Shown: piece by piece, positions 1 to 8,448 of the stretch | How positions within the stretch are numbered: the stretch's first letter is position 1 | Layout of the letters: every line of letters starts with the position of its first letter | Assembly: GCF_024129735.1 (NCBI RefSeq) | Contig: NZ_JAMXXK010000032.1 | Span: 1-42,048, forward strand | Reading direction: 5' to 3' | DNA: 42,048 nucleotides | Origin: Acinetobacter lwoffii | GTDB taxonomy: Bacteria; Pseudomonadota; Gammaproteobacteria; Pseudomonadales; Moraxellaceae | The notes under the pieces: model-generated | What the model saw: the letters and a program-made list of their open reading frames with translations, nothing else | The model's database searches: none | What the model was told of the DNA's origin: nothing | Program-made: the position numbers and the translations under genes

Positions 1-32
1 GCTGGACACTTGATTTCTAGAGTTATTCGCAT
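1..32 (-). CDS. insA: IS1 InsA, N-terminal fragment (cut by window edge)
   Basis: ATG at 32 reads MRITLEIKCPA before the window ends. This matches the start of IS1-family InsA proteins, in which the Cys-Pro-x-Cys pair begins a zinc-binding module; only the first of those cysteines is visible. InsA is the DNA-binding repressor of IS1 and, by a -1 frameshift, forms the transposase with InsB. Only 10 complete codons can be seen. Confidence 0.65.
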   Translation of the reverse strand, partial: MRITLEIKCP

Positions 33-91
33 TTCTCTATTTTATCAAAATCCAACCTGCTTTTTTTCAGCATACTTTTTGAAACACCACC
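1..91 (-). mobile_element. IS1-family insertion sequence, left end only
   Basis: Read on the minus strand from base 91, the element begins GGTGGTGTTTCAAAAAGTAT, which has the GGTnnTG start typical of IS1-family terminal inverted repeats. After about 60 bases it opens an ORF that starts like InsA. The junction with chromosomal DNA is at about 91/92, inside an acyl-CoA dehydrogenase gene. The rest of the element, its second inverted repeat and the target duplication lie outside the window. Family assignment rests on the end sequence and the first InsA residues. Confidence 0.8.
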
Positions 92-210
92 GGATAAGCA
101 TGTTCAGCCTTGTCGTATTTACGTGAAATAGGACGCAAAACATTGAGGGCAACTTCATGTGCTTGATCAATTAAAAGCTTAAATTTTTTTGGAGTTTGTA
201 GATTCATCAT
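67..210 (-). pseudogene. acyl-CoA dehydrogenase, 5' remnant truncated by IS1
   Basis: ATG at 210 (or the adjacent ATG at 207) opens an ORF reading MMNLQTPKKFKLLIDQAHEV and on to ...RKYDKAEHAYP, which I recognise as the N-terminus of an Acinetobacter acyl-CoA dehydrogenase. At codon 40 the reading crosses the chromosome/IS1 junction (base 91/92); it then adds seven IS-encoded residues (VVFQKVC) and stops at 67-69. The remnant therefore lacks the FAD- and substrate-binding domains and cannot be active. It starts 20 bases after the stop of the intact dehydrogenase upstream, so the two formed an operon. The remaining part of the gene, if it survives beyond the IS, is outside the window. Confidence 0.8.
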
Positions 211-230
211 TGTTCTTCTTTATGTTCTGA

Positions 231-1526
231 TCAGGTATGCAAGCCAGAATGGAGAATGGCAGTGGCTCTCAAGTCTCTATACCAGCGTTCTACCGGATGT
301 TCTTTGGTAAAGCCATGACCACCTAAAATCTGTACACCATCGGTGCCTATTTTCATGGATTTTTCTGCGCAGAGCAGACGCGCTATATAAGCCTCACGAT
401 GGAAAGCTTGACCGGATTCAGCCAGACTGGCGGCATTCAAGATCAACATTTGCATCGCATCAATTTCAATGGCCATATCGGCAATCATAAAGGCGACACT
501 CTGACGATGGGAAATCGGTTCACCAAAAGCGATACGTTCATTGGCATATTGCACACAGTATTTTTTGACTGCTTCACAGGTGCCCACCGCCATCGCACAC
601 CACATCAAATTGCCCAAATCTACGAATGCACGATAATCAAAATCTTCATCACCCAGACGATATGCCGGAGTATTTTCAAATTTTAGCGTGACTGTTTCAG
701 TGGCCTTTAAACCCATAGCCGGCGATTTTTTCGCAGTGATGGTACTGTCGCGTTGCACCACAAAGACCTCAGCTCTGCCATCCAGATCAGCACTGACCAG
801 GTATAGATCGGCACTTTCTCCCAAGAGCACCAAGGTCTTTTGACCTCGAATCAGATAATGTCCCTGATGTGCAACAGCCTTGGTTCTAAGTTGCTCCGGG
901 TTAAACGCTGCTGTTTCTTCCTGTACTGCAAAGGTGGCCTTTAACTCAGGATTTTCTGCGAAAGCGCCCAGATATTCTGACTGAATCTGCTCTGAGCCCC
1001 AGCGGGTAATGGCATTAATGACACTAAAAGTCGAAAGTAAGCCAGCCGTCAGACTGAAATCACCCTGAGCCAAATGTTGAGCGATTAAAATATTGCTAAC
1101 TATATTCTGTTCCGATGCAACGCCCCCCAATGCTTCAGGCAGGGCATAGAAATTCAAACCTAAATCAGTGCTGTATTGCCAGAGTTCATGGGGAAATAAT
1201 TCATGCTGATCTGCATCATGCGCCAAGGGATACAGCACCTCTTGGGCAAATTGCTGCATGGCATCACAGGTCATTTGCTGTTCTTCAGTCAGGTTTAGAT
1301 CAAATAAGGATTTAGACTGATGCGGCAGACGCTGTTTTTGAATCTTCTGGCCAGATTTCACGATTTTCTGGGTTTGACTCAGGGTTTTGAATCCTACTTT
1401 TGAACTTTGATAAAGTGATTTTTCTACAAATTTCCGCAGCTTTAACTGGTCTAATACTTCGCTACCCGCGATTTTGGTCAGTATGGACAAGCCAAATCCT
1501 TGGGCTTTATTCACCATATTATTCAT
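231..1526 (-). CDS. acyl-CoA dehydrogenase family protein
   Basis: A 431-residue flavoprotein of the acyl-CoA dehydrogenase superfamily, expected to oxidise an acyl-CoA to the 2-enoyl-CoA with FAD. An unusual 75-residue basic N-terminal extension precedes the alpha-helical N domain (about 78-190). The middle domain carries FAVQEETAAF (about 197) and the C-terminal domain carries YANERIAFGEPISHRQ and VQILGGHGFTKEHPVERWYRD. The last residues are RATAILHSGLHT, and no Glu is visible where related enzymes carry the catalytic base after the YRD motif, so dehydrogenase activity is uncertain. ATG 1526 has AGGA about nine bases upstream. The gene is followed 20 bases later by the truncated paralogue, so it likely led a two-dehydrogenase operon. 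Substrate not predictable. Confidence 0.85.
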   Translation of the reverse strand: MNNMVNKAQGFGLSILTKIAGSEVLDQLKLRKFVEKSLYQSSKVGFKTLSQTQKIVKSGQKIQKQRLPHQSKSLFDLNLTEEQQMTCDAMQQFAQEVLYPLAHDADQHELFPHELWQYSTDLGLNFYALPEALGGVASEQNIVSNILIAQHLAQGDFSLTAGLLSTFSVINAITRWGSEQIQSEYLGAFAENPELKATFAVQEETAAFNPEQLRTKAVAHQGHYLIRGQKTLVLLGESADLYLVSADLDGRAEVFVVQRDSTITAKKSPAMGLKATETVTLKFENTPAYRLGDEDFDYRAFVDLGNLMWCAMAVGTCEAVKKYCVQYANERIAFGEPISHRQSVAFMIADMAIEIDAMQMLILNAASLAESGQAFHREAYIARLLCAEKSMKIGTDGVQILGGHGFTKEHPVERWYRDLRATAILHSGLHT

Positions 1527-1716
1527 TCTGATTATCCTAAAGGTGTTGTCACGTTATTTTTTTTAATACTGACATGCACTCAGAGATAAAACCATGTCAT
1601 CCCTGACACGAATGATTGACAATTTTTAGGTTTCGGGGATTGAAGAAATGGAGGAATAAATTAATGAAAAATAAAAGAAAGATAAAAATATAAAAAATCG
1701 AATATGTCTAAAAATT

Positions 1717-1748
1717 GACCCGAATGACAAAATCATCCGGGTCTTTTT
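1717..1748. terminator. bidirectional rho-independent terminator
   Basis: GACCCGAATGA (1717-1727) pairs with TCATCCGGGTC (1733-1743) around a five-base loop, with one mismatch (or wobble on the other strand). T tracts flank the stem on both strands. On the minus strand it sits about 20 bases past the stop of the UbiB-family gene and would end its transcript. The remaining 190 bases up to the dehydrogenase start at 1526 show no gene. Confidence 0.75.
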
Positions 1749-1763
1749 AATGCAGATTTTATT

Positions 1764-3140
1764 TTAAGAGAGATGATGTCTAATCATGGCACGCACATTG
1801 GTTTTGGCATCAATCACGGTCATAAAGGTATAGGCACCAATAAATTTACGGCTAATAAACATAAATTCTTTGGGTGGAACACTGAAATAACGTGAAGCCA
1901 TAGATCTCGATGCCTGTTGCATCACACGGCTATGCAGCTGGCTTTTTTTCCAGTCATAGCGATTATGTTCATCCATGATGCCAGCTGGCAATTCTTGATT
2001 ATTTAGCGGTGAACTAAACGCTTCGGTGGCCAGTAAAAAGACTTTGGCCATATCCGGTTTGATGCTTTGCGGAATCGAATCAAAAAACTCATAACCAGTC
2101 ATCGCCTTGACCATCATATCCGAGTCATGATGATAGCCTGCCTGGATCAGGTTACGCGCAACACTGAGCAGATGCTGGTCAAACTGGCGGATCGCGCCAA
2201 AGTCGAGCAGAATGATCTTGTCGTGCACATCTGCGCCATTGCCCAGACGAACCAGATAATTACCAAAGTTCGGATCGGTTTGCATCTCGCCCCATTCGAA
2301 GATTTCACGCACTGCAATTTCCAGAGACGCTTCACCTAACAGGTTGCGGCGTTCTTGGGGCAGGGATAACATTACCGGGCTATTGATCGGCACACCACGT
2401 TCAAAAGTCATGCATAGCACACGATCTGAGCAATATTCATTAATAATGGTTGGGACGATATAACGAGGATCATCTTTTAAACGCGCCGCAAAACGACGCG
2501 TGGTATCTGCTTCAATCTGATAATTTACTTCACGGTGCATCATCTCACGGACTTCATCGAACCACTGGTCGAATTCGCGGGTCTGCGGCACGATGCGAGT
2601 CAATTTCAGCATGTTTTTAAACAGGCTCATATCGGAATCAATCGCTTCTGCCACACCCGGATACTGAATTTTTAACACCAGTTCCATGCCATCAGATTTT
2701 CGGGTAGCGCGATGTACCTGTGCCAAAGAAGCTGTGCCCAAAGGTTCATGATCAATGGTGAGATCGTCGAGTTTTGAACCGAGTTGTTGCTGTAACTGGG
2801 TCTTGATGGCTGGCCATGCCAATGCCACCGTCTGATTGTTCAGGGTATTTAGAGCTTGAGTGACTTCTTCTGGGAGAAAATGCTCACCATACAGTGCCAT
2901 CATCTGGCCAATTTTAACGATAGAACCTTTTAGCTTGCCAATTTCTGCCACCAGATAATCAGCCTGTTCTTTCATGGCTTTTTTACGTTTCTTTTCTTTT
3001 TCTTCTTCGCTTGAGAATATGGAGCTTGCACTAGAAGCCGCCCAACGCGTGCCTGCCAGCAAGGATGCCTTTGCGATCGATAAGCGTCGATCCATAGAGG
3101 AGGTTTTCAGTTGTTTAAGCTTATCGTTCTGATCTGACAT
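1764..3140 (-). CDS. ABC1/UbiB (AarF) family atypical kinase-like protein
   Basis: A 458-residue member of the ABC1/ADCK/UbiB family. Visible hallmarks are the KxGQ motif (KIGQMM, about residue 76), the Ala-rich loop that replaces the usual Gly-rich loop (GTASLAQVHRA, about 135), the lysine in VLKIQYPGV (about 158), the REVNYxxEA segment (about 204) and the metal-binding DFG (ILLDFGAIRQFD, about 316). Family members support ubiquinone or lipid metabolism and bind ATP; several have ATPase rather than protein-kinase activity. UbiB itself normally has C-terminal membrane helices and sits next to ubiE/ubiJ, neither of which is seen here, so this is more likely a paralogue than the canonical UbiB. 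ATG 3140 has AAGGA about 11 bases upstream. Confidence 0.85.
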   Translation of the reverse strand: MSDQNDKLKQLKTSSMDRRLSIAKASLLAGTRWAASSASSIFSSEEEKEKKRKKAMKEQADYLVAEIGKLKGSIVKIGQMMALYGEHFLPEEVTQALNTLNNQTVALAWPAIKTQLQQQLGSKLDDLTIDHEPLGTASLAQVHRATRKSDGMELVLKIQYPGVAEAIDSDMSLFKNMLKLTRIVPQTREFDQWFDEVREMMHREVNYQIEADTTRRFAARLKDDPRYIVPTIINEYCSDRVLCMTFERGVPINSPVMLSLPQERRNLLGEASLEIAVREIFEWGEMQTDPNFGNYLVRLGNGADVHDKIILLDFGAIRQFDQHLLSVARNLIQAGYHHDSDMMVKAMTGYEFFDSIPQSIKPDMAKVFLLATEAFSSPLNNQELPAGIMDEHNRYDWKKSQLHSRVMQQASRSMASRYFSVPPKEFMFISRKFIGAYTFMTVIDAKTNVRAMIRHHLS

Positions 3141-3300
3141 GTAAACTCGATCCTTTCATCATCAGCATGAAGCAGAATAAATCATTGTAAGGGATAGTAG
3201 CGTTTCTGCACGTATTAAAAAAGTTTAAGCCGCTGAATTCATAGTAAAAGCTAGGCAAGCTTTCATTTATTCACCAACTTGTATCAGTTTAGACAGGGCA

Positions 3301-3609
3301 TTATGCCATTTGAAATTGGATTTTTAATTCGGATCGTTGTTGTAACTGTTGTTTATTTGTTTGAATATGTTGATGAATCAGGCGCTGTACGCTGTCATGC
3401 ATGAAGCCCAAAGCATAGCCTTTTACAATCACAATACTTGGCAAGCCAAAAAACAGATATTTAGCATCGTCCAATGTCGCATCGGTAAATACGCCATGTT
3501 GCACTAAGGTCGACTGCAAAAATACCTTTTCTTGCTGCACCTGACTGGAGGCTTTATCATTCCAGTAATTCTGGCGCATCGCCATAAGATTATTGTGCTT
3601 ATAGCTCAT
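3301..3609 (-). CDS. conserved hypothetical protein
   Basis: The open frame reaches back to 3663, but a promoter-like pair (TTGAAA, 18 bases, TATAAT at 3641-3670) lies inside that extension. I therefore place the start at the internal ATG 3609 (MSYKHNNLMAMRQNYWN), giving 102 residues. The protein is mostly helical in appearance, Gln-rich towards the C-terminus (NKQQLQQRSELKIQFQMA), with a hydrophobic stretch YLFFGLPSIVIVKGYALGFM in the middle. No signal peptide and no known domain is recognised. It lies 160 bases upstream of the UbiB-family gene on the same strand; co-transcription is possible but unproved. Confidence 0.6.
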   Translation of the reverse strand: MSYKHNNLMAMRQNYWNDKASSQVQQEKVFLQSTLVQHGVFTDATLDDAKYLFFGLPSIVIVKGYALGFMHDSVQRLIHQHIQTNKQQLQQRSELKIQFQMA

Positions 3610-3640
3610 AGATCTGGGCTCATTTGAAGATTGAATGCGG

Positions 3641-3670
3641 ATTATATGTGGGTCATGTGCCAATTTTCAA
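3641..3670 (-). promoter_or_regulatory. sigma-70-type promoter for the hypothetical gene
   Basis: On the minus strand TTGAAA (3670-3665) and a perfect TATAAT (3646-3641) are separated by 18 bases. A start site near 3634 would leave a leader of about 25 bases before ATG 3609. This placement argues against use of the upstream ATG at 3663. Confidence 0.6.
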
Positions 3671-3809
3671 TTGTGCAACTGTTTAATCTTTCATTCCGAG
3701 AAAGGCATAGGATTTTTGTCTGGACTGCGTTAATATCAGTGGATAATTTAAACAATATTGATTGTTAAACATTTATTGGGATTGTACCGGTTTCGGTCAA
3801 GGGGAAGTT

Positions 3810-4196
3810 ATGCGTCTTGCATGGTTTTTAGTTGCAATTTTTGCGGGTACTTCGGTTCAGACACAAGCTGCTGTTGGGTATTCTAAGGAATATACACAGT
3901 GCATGAATTTTAGTTATGGTAATACACCCAAAGCTGAAAAATGCTTGGAAAAAGAGCTGAAAGTTCATAATAAACGTTTGAAGAAAAACTATAAAACTTA
4001 TTTTAAATTGAATCCGAATCAGACTGCAGTTATCCGCAGTCAGCATGTATTGTGGGAACGTAAACTGTCCCAGCAATGTAACTTTAGAATGTCAGGAAAA
4101 TATGCCAAGCAGCAGCAAGGTCAATGTATGCTGGCTTTGATTATGGATCAGGCCAATCTTTATCAATCCCGCTCTTATGCGTCCGGGTTCCGATAA
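3810..4196 (+). CDS. secreted LprI-like (DUF1311) protein
   Basis: The frame opens at 3762, but ATG 3810 is preceded by a strong ribosome site (AGGGGAAG) and begins a clear signal peptide (MRLAWFLVAIFAGTSVQTQA), so I start there: 128 residues, about 108 after cleavage. The mature part has four or more cysteines spaced as in the lysozyme-inhibitor LprI/DUF1311 family: YTQC, EKC, an amphipathic region KRLKKNYKTYF, a Q-x-LWERK segment equivalent to the family's Q-x-W, then QQC and GQC. A periplasmic location is expected. Lysozyme inhibition is known for some family members and only inferred here. A second LprI-like gene is at 9992-10645. Confidence 0.7.
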   Translation: MRLAWFLVAIFAGTSVQTQAAVGYSKEYTQCMNFSYGNTPKAEKCLEKELKVHNKRLKKNYKTYFKLNPNQTAVIRSQHVLWERKLSQQCNFRMSGKYAKQQQGQCMLALIMDQANLYQSRSYASGFR

Positions 4197-4270
4197 ATCA
4201 TCATAGTATTAGCATCGACATTTAACAGAAACATCCCTGAATAAAGTAAACATTTATCTGAATAATCGCT

Positions 4271-4354
4271 CACAAAAACAGGAGTTTTATAATTTTTGTG
4301 GGCGTAGAGAATTCGTGTTTTTCCTGCTTTTAGCATTATAAAAGCAGGCAAAAC
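4271..4354. repeat. two inverted repeats upstream of prmB
   Basis: CACAAAAA (4271-4278) faces TTTTTGTG (4293-4300). Then a long arm at 4317-4331 (GTTTTTCCTGCTTTT) pairs 14 of 15 bases with 4340-4354 around an eight-base loop. Neither has a T tract on either strand, so neither is a normal intrinsic terminator. They fill the gap between the LprI-like gene and prmB; no other gene is seen there. Confidence 0.6.
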
Positions 4355-4400
4355 AAGGTATCATAAGGCGTTTAAAAAAATGACCTTGGAGACGCCTTAA

Positions 4401-5411
4401 GTGGATCGACCGACTATTAGCCCTGAACACATGCAGGAAGCCGCTGAAAATTTAACCACCATTCGTGATTTTATTCGTTTTGGGGTTACAGCATTACGTC
4501 AATACGATGCACATTTGGGCCAAGGCACAGAAGATTATTTTGCTGAAAGTTCAGCCTTGGTCTTACAAACCCTGTCTCTAGAGTGGAAAGCGGACGCTGA
4601 GATTCTAGATGCCAAATTATTACCAAGTGAAAAAGCCGAATTTTTAAGTCTGCTGGAACGCCGTATTAATGAAAAAGTACCGACTTCATATTTATTGAAC
4701 CTGGCTTACTTTGACGGCAAACCCTACTATGTTGATGAGCGTGTGCTGATTCCACGTTCACCGATTGCTGAACTGATTCAAAACCGTTTCGCCCCGTATT
4801 GCCTGGGCGAACATGGTCAAATGGGTGAAGCGGTGAATAACTTGCCGGAAAACCCGAATCCGAAGACACCACAACGCATTCTAGATATGTGTACCGGTTC
4901 CGGCTGTATCGCAATTGCCTTGGCTTATGCTTTCCCTGAAGCGGAAGTAGATGCCACCGATATTTCTAAAGAAGCATTGGAAGTTGCGCAAATCAATACT
5001 GAGCATCATGACAAGCAATATCAGATCGCATTACTTGAATCGGATTTGTTCGAAAAAATTCCAGCCGAAAATCAATACGATTTAATCGTATCTAATCCGC
5101 CGTATGTCGATGCGGAAGATATGGCTGATTTGCCTGAGGAATTCCATCATGAGCCTGAACTTGCGCTTGCTGCAGGTCAGGATGGTCTGGATCTGGTGCG
5201 TAAAATGCTGGCTCAAGCTGCAGATTATCTGACTGAGAATGGCCTGATCGTGATTGAAGTGGGTAACTCAGAATGGGCAATGCGCCAAAACTTTAATTCA
5301 GTCGATTTCTACTGGTTACAATTCCAGAAAGGTGGTACTGGTATCTTTGCATTGACTGCAGAGCAATGCCGTACTTACCGCGATTTATTTATTCAGTCTA
5401 TTCAAGCATAA
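4401..5411 (+). CDS. prmB: 50S ribosomal protein L3 N5-glutamine methyltransferase PrmB
   Basis: A 336-residue SAM-dependent methyltransferase that methylates a glutamine of ribosomal protein L3. The N-terminal helical domain (1-110) is followed by the Rossmann methyltransferase fold with motif [17 protein letters not shown] (about 160) and the diagnostic NPPY ([14 protein letters not shown], about 230), which holds the substrate amide. [14 protein letters not shown] and [11 protein letters not shown] before motif I are typical of the PrmB/PrmC (HemK) group. The start is GTG 4401 with GGAG about ten bases upstream. The gene is followed 13 bases later by aroC, with an AAGGAG site touching its stop codon, so the two are co-transcribed; prmB-aroC is a common gene order in gammaproteobacteria. 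Confidence 0.92.
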   Translation: MDRPTISPEHMQEAAENLTTIRDFIRFGVTALRQYDAHLGQGTEDYFAESSALVLQTLSLEWKADAEILDAKLLPSEKAEFLSLLERRINEKVPTSYLLNLAYFDGKPYYVDERVLIPRSPIAELIQNRFAPYCLGEHGQMGEAVNNLPENPNPKTPQRILDMCTGSGCIAIALAYAFPEAEVDATDISKEALEVAQINTEHHDKQYQIALLESDLFEKIPAENQYDLIVSNPPYVDAEDMADLPEEFHHEPELALAAGQDGLDLVRKMLAQAADYLTENGLIVIEVGNSEWAMRQNFNSVDFYWLQFQKGGTGIFALTAEQCRTYRDLFIQSIQA

Positions 5412-5424
5412 GGAGTCGTTTGAC

Positions 5425-6519
5425 ATGGCAGGTAATAGTATAGGGCAACTGTTCCGTGTAACGACTTGTGGTGAATCTCACGGTGTTGGCCTGATGGCCA
5501 TCATCGATGGGGTTCCACCCGGCATTGAGCTGACTGAAGCTGATTTGCAAAAGGATCTGGACCGCCGTAAGCCGGGTACATCGAAATTTGCAACCCAGCG
5601 TAAAGAACCAGATGAAGTAGAAATTATTTCCGGTGTGTTTGAGGGTAAAACCACCGGTACTTCAATTGGTTTGTTAATTCGTAATACGGATCAAAAATCG
5701 AAAGACTACGGCAATATTGCGCAGACATTCCGACCGGGTCATGCCGACTATACCTATACCCAAAAGTATGGTTTCCGTGATTACCGTGGTGGCGGCCGTT
5801 CAAGTGCGCGTGAAACGGCAATGCGTGTTGCAGCGGGTGCCATTGCCAAGAAATTCCTTTTTGAGAAATTTGGCATTGAGATTCGTGGTCATGTAACCCA
5901 AATCGGTACAGAAAAAGCAGAAAAACTGGACTGGAATGAAGTTCCAAACAATCCGTTTTTCTGTGGTGACGTGGATGCAGTACCACGTTTTGAAGCGCTG
6001 GTCACGTCTTTGCGTGAGCAAGGCACCAGTTGTGGCGCTAAACTCGAGATCATTGCATCTAAAGTACCTGTGGGTTGGGGCGAGCCTGTATTTGACCGTT
6101 TAGATGCAGATATTGCCCATGCCATGATGTCGATTAATGCCGTTAAAGGTGTAGAAATCGGTGATGGCTTTGGCGTCGCTGAACAGTTTGGTCATGAAAG
6201 CCGTGATGAACTCACCACAGAAGGCTTCCTGGCCAATCATGCTGGCGGTATTCTAGGTGGTATTTCTAGCGGTCAGGACATTCGTGTTGCGATTGCCTTG
6301 AAGCCAACTGCGTCTATTACCACGCCGGGTAAAACCATCAATATTGAGCGTGAAGATACTGATGTACTGACCAAAGGCCGTCATGATCCTTGCGTGGGCG
6401 TGCGTGCAACCCCGATTGCTGAAGCGATGCTGGCGATTGTGCTCATGGATCATTTCATGCGTCACCGTGCGCAAAATGCCGATGTTGTTGCGCCATTTGC
6501 ACCGATTGAACCTAAATAA
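5425..6519 (+). CDS. aroC: chorismate synthase AroC
   Basis: Catalyses the last step of the shikimate pathway, conversion of 5-enolpyruvylshikimate 3-phosphate to chorismate, using reduced FMN. The 364-residue length is normal. Signature motifs include TTCGESHG near the N-terminus, the RPGHADYTY...[18 protein letters not shown] block (about 105-135), and the C-terminal [17 protein letters not shown]. It is the second gene of the prmB operon and ends at a strong terminator. Together with the two DAHP synthases in this window it covers entry to and exit from the shikimate pathway. Confidence 0.97.
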   Translation: MAGNSIGQLFRVTTCGESHGVGLMAIIDGVPPGIELTEADLQKDLDRRKPGTSKFATQRKEPDEVEIISGVFEGKTTGTSIGLLIRNTDQKSKDYGNIAQTFRPGHADYTYTQKYGFRDYRGGGRSSARETAMRVAAGAIAKKFLFEKFGIEIRGHVTQIGTEKAEKLDWNEVPNNPFFCGDVDAVPRFEALVTSLREQGTSCGAKLEIIASKVPVGWGEPVFDRLDADIAHAMMSINAVKGVEIGDGFGVAEQFGHESRDELTTEGFLANHAGGILGGISSGQDIRVAIALKPTASITTPGKTINIEREDTDVLTKGRHDPCVGVRATPIAEAMLAIVLMDHFMRHRAQNADVVAPFAPIEPK

Positions 6520-6550
6520 TTTGCTTTAACTTTAAAGTGAAATTGTTTTA

Positions 6551-6577
6551 AAGTCAGACTTCGGTCTGACTTTTTTA
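6551..6577 (+). terminator. terminator after aroC
   Basis: AAGTCAGAC, a TTCG tetraloop and GTCTGACTT form a nine-base-pair hairpin followed by a T run. It ends only about eight bases before the ATG of the next gene. Confidence 0.92.
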
Positions 6578-6585
6578 TTTATAAA

Positions 6586-7107
6586 ATGAATCACTATAAA
6601 AATATACGATTGGCAAGCAAGGCTGATATTCAGCAACTTACCATACTGATTAATACAGCTTATCGTACTCTGGATGGATGGACGACTGAGGCAGGAATGA
6701 TCCAAGGTGATCGTATTCAAGAAAAACAGTTATATGACTTGCTCAATTTAGAAAATTTTCAGCTCTTTGTGTTGGAAATTGATAATAAGCTTCTTGGTTG
6801 TATTGGCGTGAGCTTAGGACAGCAAGTAGCAGAGATTGGAAGCTTTGCTGTTGCACCTGCTGAGCAAAACTCGGGTTATGGCAAGCAATTATTGGACTTT
6901 GCCGAATCCCATATTTTCGAAATATTTAAGAAGAAAGTGATTCAGATGTCAGTATTAAATGTGCGTACTGAACTGCTGGCATATTATCAGCGCCGTGGCT
7001 ATCAGCTGACTGAAAAGATTAAAGCATATCCACTGGATCAAAATGTCGGAGAACCGTTGATTCCGTTACATTTGCTGATTTTAGAAAAAATCAGCAAATC
7101 AATATGA
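6586..7107 (+). CDS. GNAT family N-acetyltransferase
   Basis: A 173-residue Gcn5-related acetyltransferase. The N-terminal IRLASKADIQQLTILINTAYR and the acetyl-CoA-binding segment IGSFAVAPAEQNSGYGKQLLDFAE (about 85-108; Q/R-x-x-G-x-G/A variant) fit the family, and the C-terminal ELLAYYQRRGYQLTEKI is its usual last motif. The substrate is unknown. ATG 6586 has no clear ribosome site and lies directly behind the aroC terminator, so its expression is either weak read-through or from a promoter inside aroC. Confidence 0.85.
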   Translation: MNHYKNIRLASKADIQQLTILINTAYRTLDGWTTEAGMIQGDRIQEKQLYDLLNLENFQLFVLEIDNKLLGCIGVSLGQQVAEIGSFAVAPAEQNSGYGKQLLDFAESHIFEIFKKKVIQMSVLNVRTELLAYYQRRGYQLTEKIKAYPLDQNVGEPLIPLHLLILEKISKSI

Positions 7108-7232
7108 TTAGTTGATGAAAATTCAAGCTTTTTACTGCTTAAATTGAGTAGTGGGAAAGCTCCTGAACATGCTAAGTTTTCTGTTCAGTCTAAGTGACTT
7201 AAGATTAGGCAGAAAACAGACCAGGATGTCAT

Positions 7233-8141
7233 ATGCTGCATATTATTTTAACTTCTTTATTTCCTCTCATCGGACTGATCAGCTTTGGCTATTTACTTAA
7301 GCGCAGGCAATGGTTGAGTGATGATTTTTGGCGAGGCGCAGAAAAGTTAAATTATTATGCACTGTTTCCGGTGATGCTGTTTTTAAATCTGGCCACTGCC
7401 AAGATTCAAATGGATGTCATTCAGGATGTAGTGCTTGTCGTATTTAGTATAATGGCTGTGGTCAGTATTGCACTGTATATTTTGCGTCATATTTACCAGA
7501 TATCTTATGCGCGTTTCGGCGTCTATGTTCAGGGCTTGCTGCGCTTTAATACCTATATTGGCCTTGCTGCTGTTAGTGCCTTATTTCATCAGCAAGGTAT
7601 GACCATCTTCGCGGTGATCATGGTGCTGTGTATTCCTTTGGTGAATATCTTATCGGTGCTGGCATTTACCCGTAGTCACGATATGCAGCTGAAAAAAATC
7701 ATCCTGGATTTGTCTAAAAATCCATTAATTTTAGGTTGTGTGGTGGGTGGTTTATTTAATCTTTCCGGTTTGTCACTCTGGACTGGAGCAGAGCAGTTTC
7801 TTAAACAGATTGCACTGTGCAGTTTGCCGCTCGGTTTGATGTGTGTGGGAGCAGCCTTACAGTTTCAGGGTTTTCAGCGTGATGTGTTGCCACTCAGCCT
7901 GATAACCTTTGGCCGCCTGTTCGGAATGCCGCTGATTGCATTTTTAGTGTGTAAAATTTTCCAGATTGATGCATTAACTACTCAGGTTTTGGTCTTGTTC
8001 TTTGCACTTCCTACCGCCTCAGCTTCGTATGTTTTAACCCGGGTATATGGCGGCGATAGCGAGTTAATGGCCAGTATTATCAGTGTACAAACAGTGGTCG
8101 CAGCAGTAAGCTTAGTACTGATGCTTTCTTGGCTTATCTAA
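7233..8141 (+). CDS. AEC (auxin efflux carrier) family transporter
   Basis: A 302-residue integral membrane protein with about ten hydrophobic segments in two five-helix halves separated by a polar loop (HDMQLKKIILDLSKNPLIL, about 150-168). The sequence NTYIGLAAVSALF and the closing LPTASASYVLTRVYGGDSELMASIISVQT are typical of bacterial AEC permeases, which export organic acids or similar small anions. AGGA precedes ATG 7233. It stands alone; the next downstream element is the glycine riboswitch 300 bases away. The substrate cannot be deduced. Confidence 0.88.
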   Translation: MLHIILTSLFPLIGLISFGYLLKRRQWLSDDFWRGAEKLNYYALFPVMLFLNLATAKIQMDVIQDVVLVVFSIMAVVSIALYILRHIYQISYARFGVYVQGLLRFNTYIGLAAVSALFHQQGMTIFAVIMVLCIPLVNILSVLAFTRSHDMQLKKIILDLSKNPLILGCVVGGLFNLSGLSLWTGAEQFLKQIALCSLPLGLMCVGAALQFQGFQRDVLPLSLITFGRLFGMPLIAFLVCKIFQIDALTTQVLVLFFALPTASASYVLTRVYGGDSELMASIISVQTVVAAVSLVLMLSWLI

Positions 8142-8448
8142 AATTCTAAAATGGATAAGGAAAACTCTACATTTTGAATTATTAAAATAGCCTAAGCAGA
8201 AAAAAGGTTAAATTTTATTTAAGCGCCAAAATTAAATAAGTTCTGGAATTTTATAAAGGGTAGAACTTACTCGTTTTACTTACGGCAGCAAAATCTAAAA
8301 ATTTAATATCTAGGCAATATCCTCTATCACACATGTATACTGTTAATTAAAAAAAAGAATCATGGATAAATTCACGTGAATTAACATAAATAAAAACTGT
8401 GTTTCTCCTAAAAATGGTATATAAATTGCTCATGATAATAAAACATTA
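8142..8448. other. intergenic region upstream of the riboswitch
   Basis: This AT-rich stretch between the AEC transporter and the riboswitch has no credible gene. It holds one copy of the 12-base motif AAATAGCCTAAG (8185-8196), 43 bases after the transporter stop. The promoter for the riboswitch transcript must lie here, probably in 8340-8440, but I cannot choose a convincing -35/-10 pair. Confidence 0.6.

Noticed and set aside
3610..3663. Longer N-terminus (18 residues) for the hypothetical protein at 3301
   Set aside because: A TTGAAA-18-TATAAT promoter lies within that stretch, so it is probably not translated.
5624..5986. Reverse-strand ORF of 120 codons inside aroC, and similar antisense ORFs in prmB, cioA and the dehydrogenases
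   Set aside because: They are shadows of strongly coding genes with no ribosome sites and no recognisable protein pattern.
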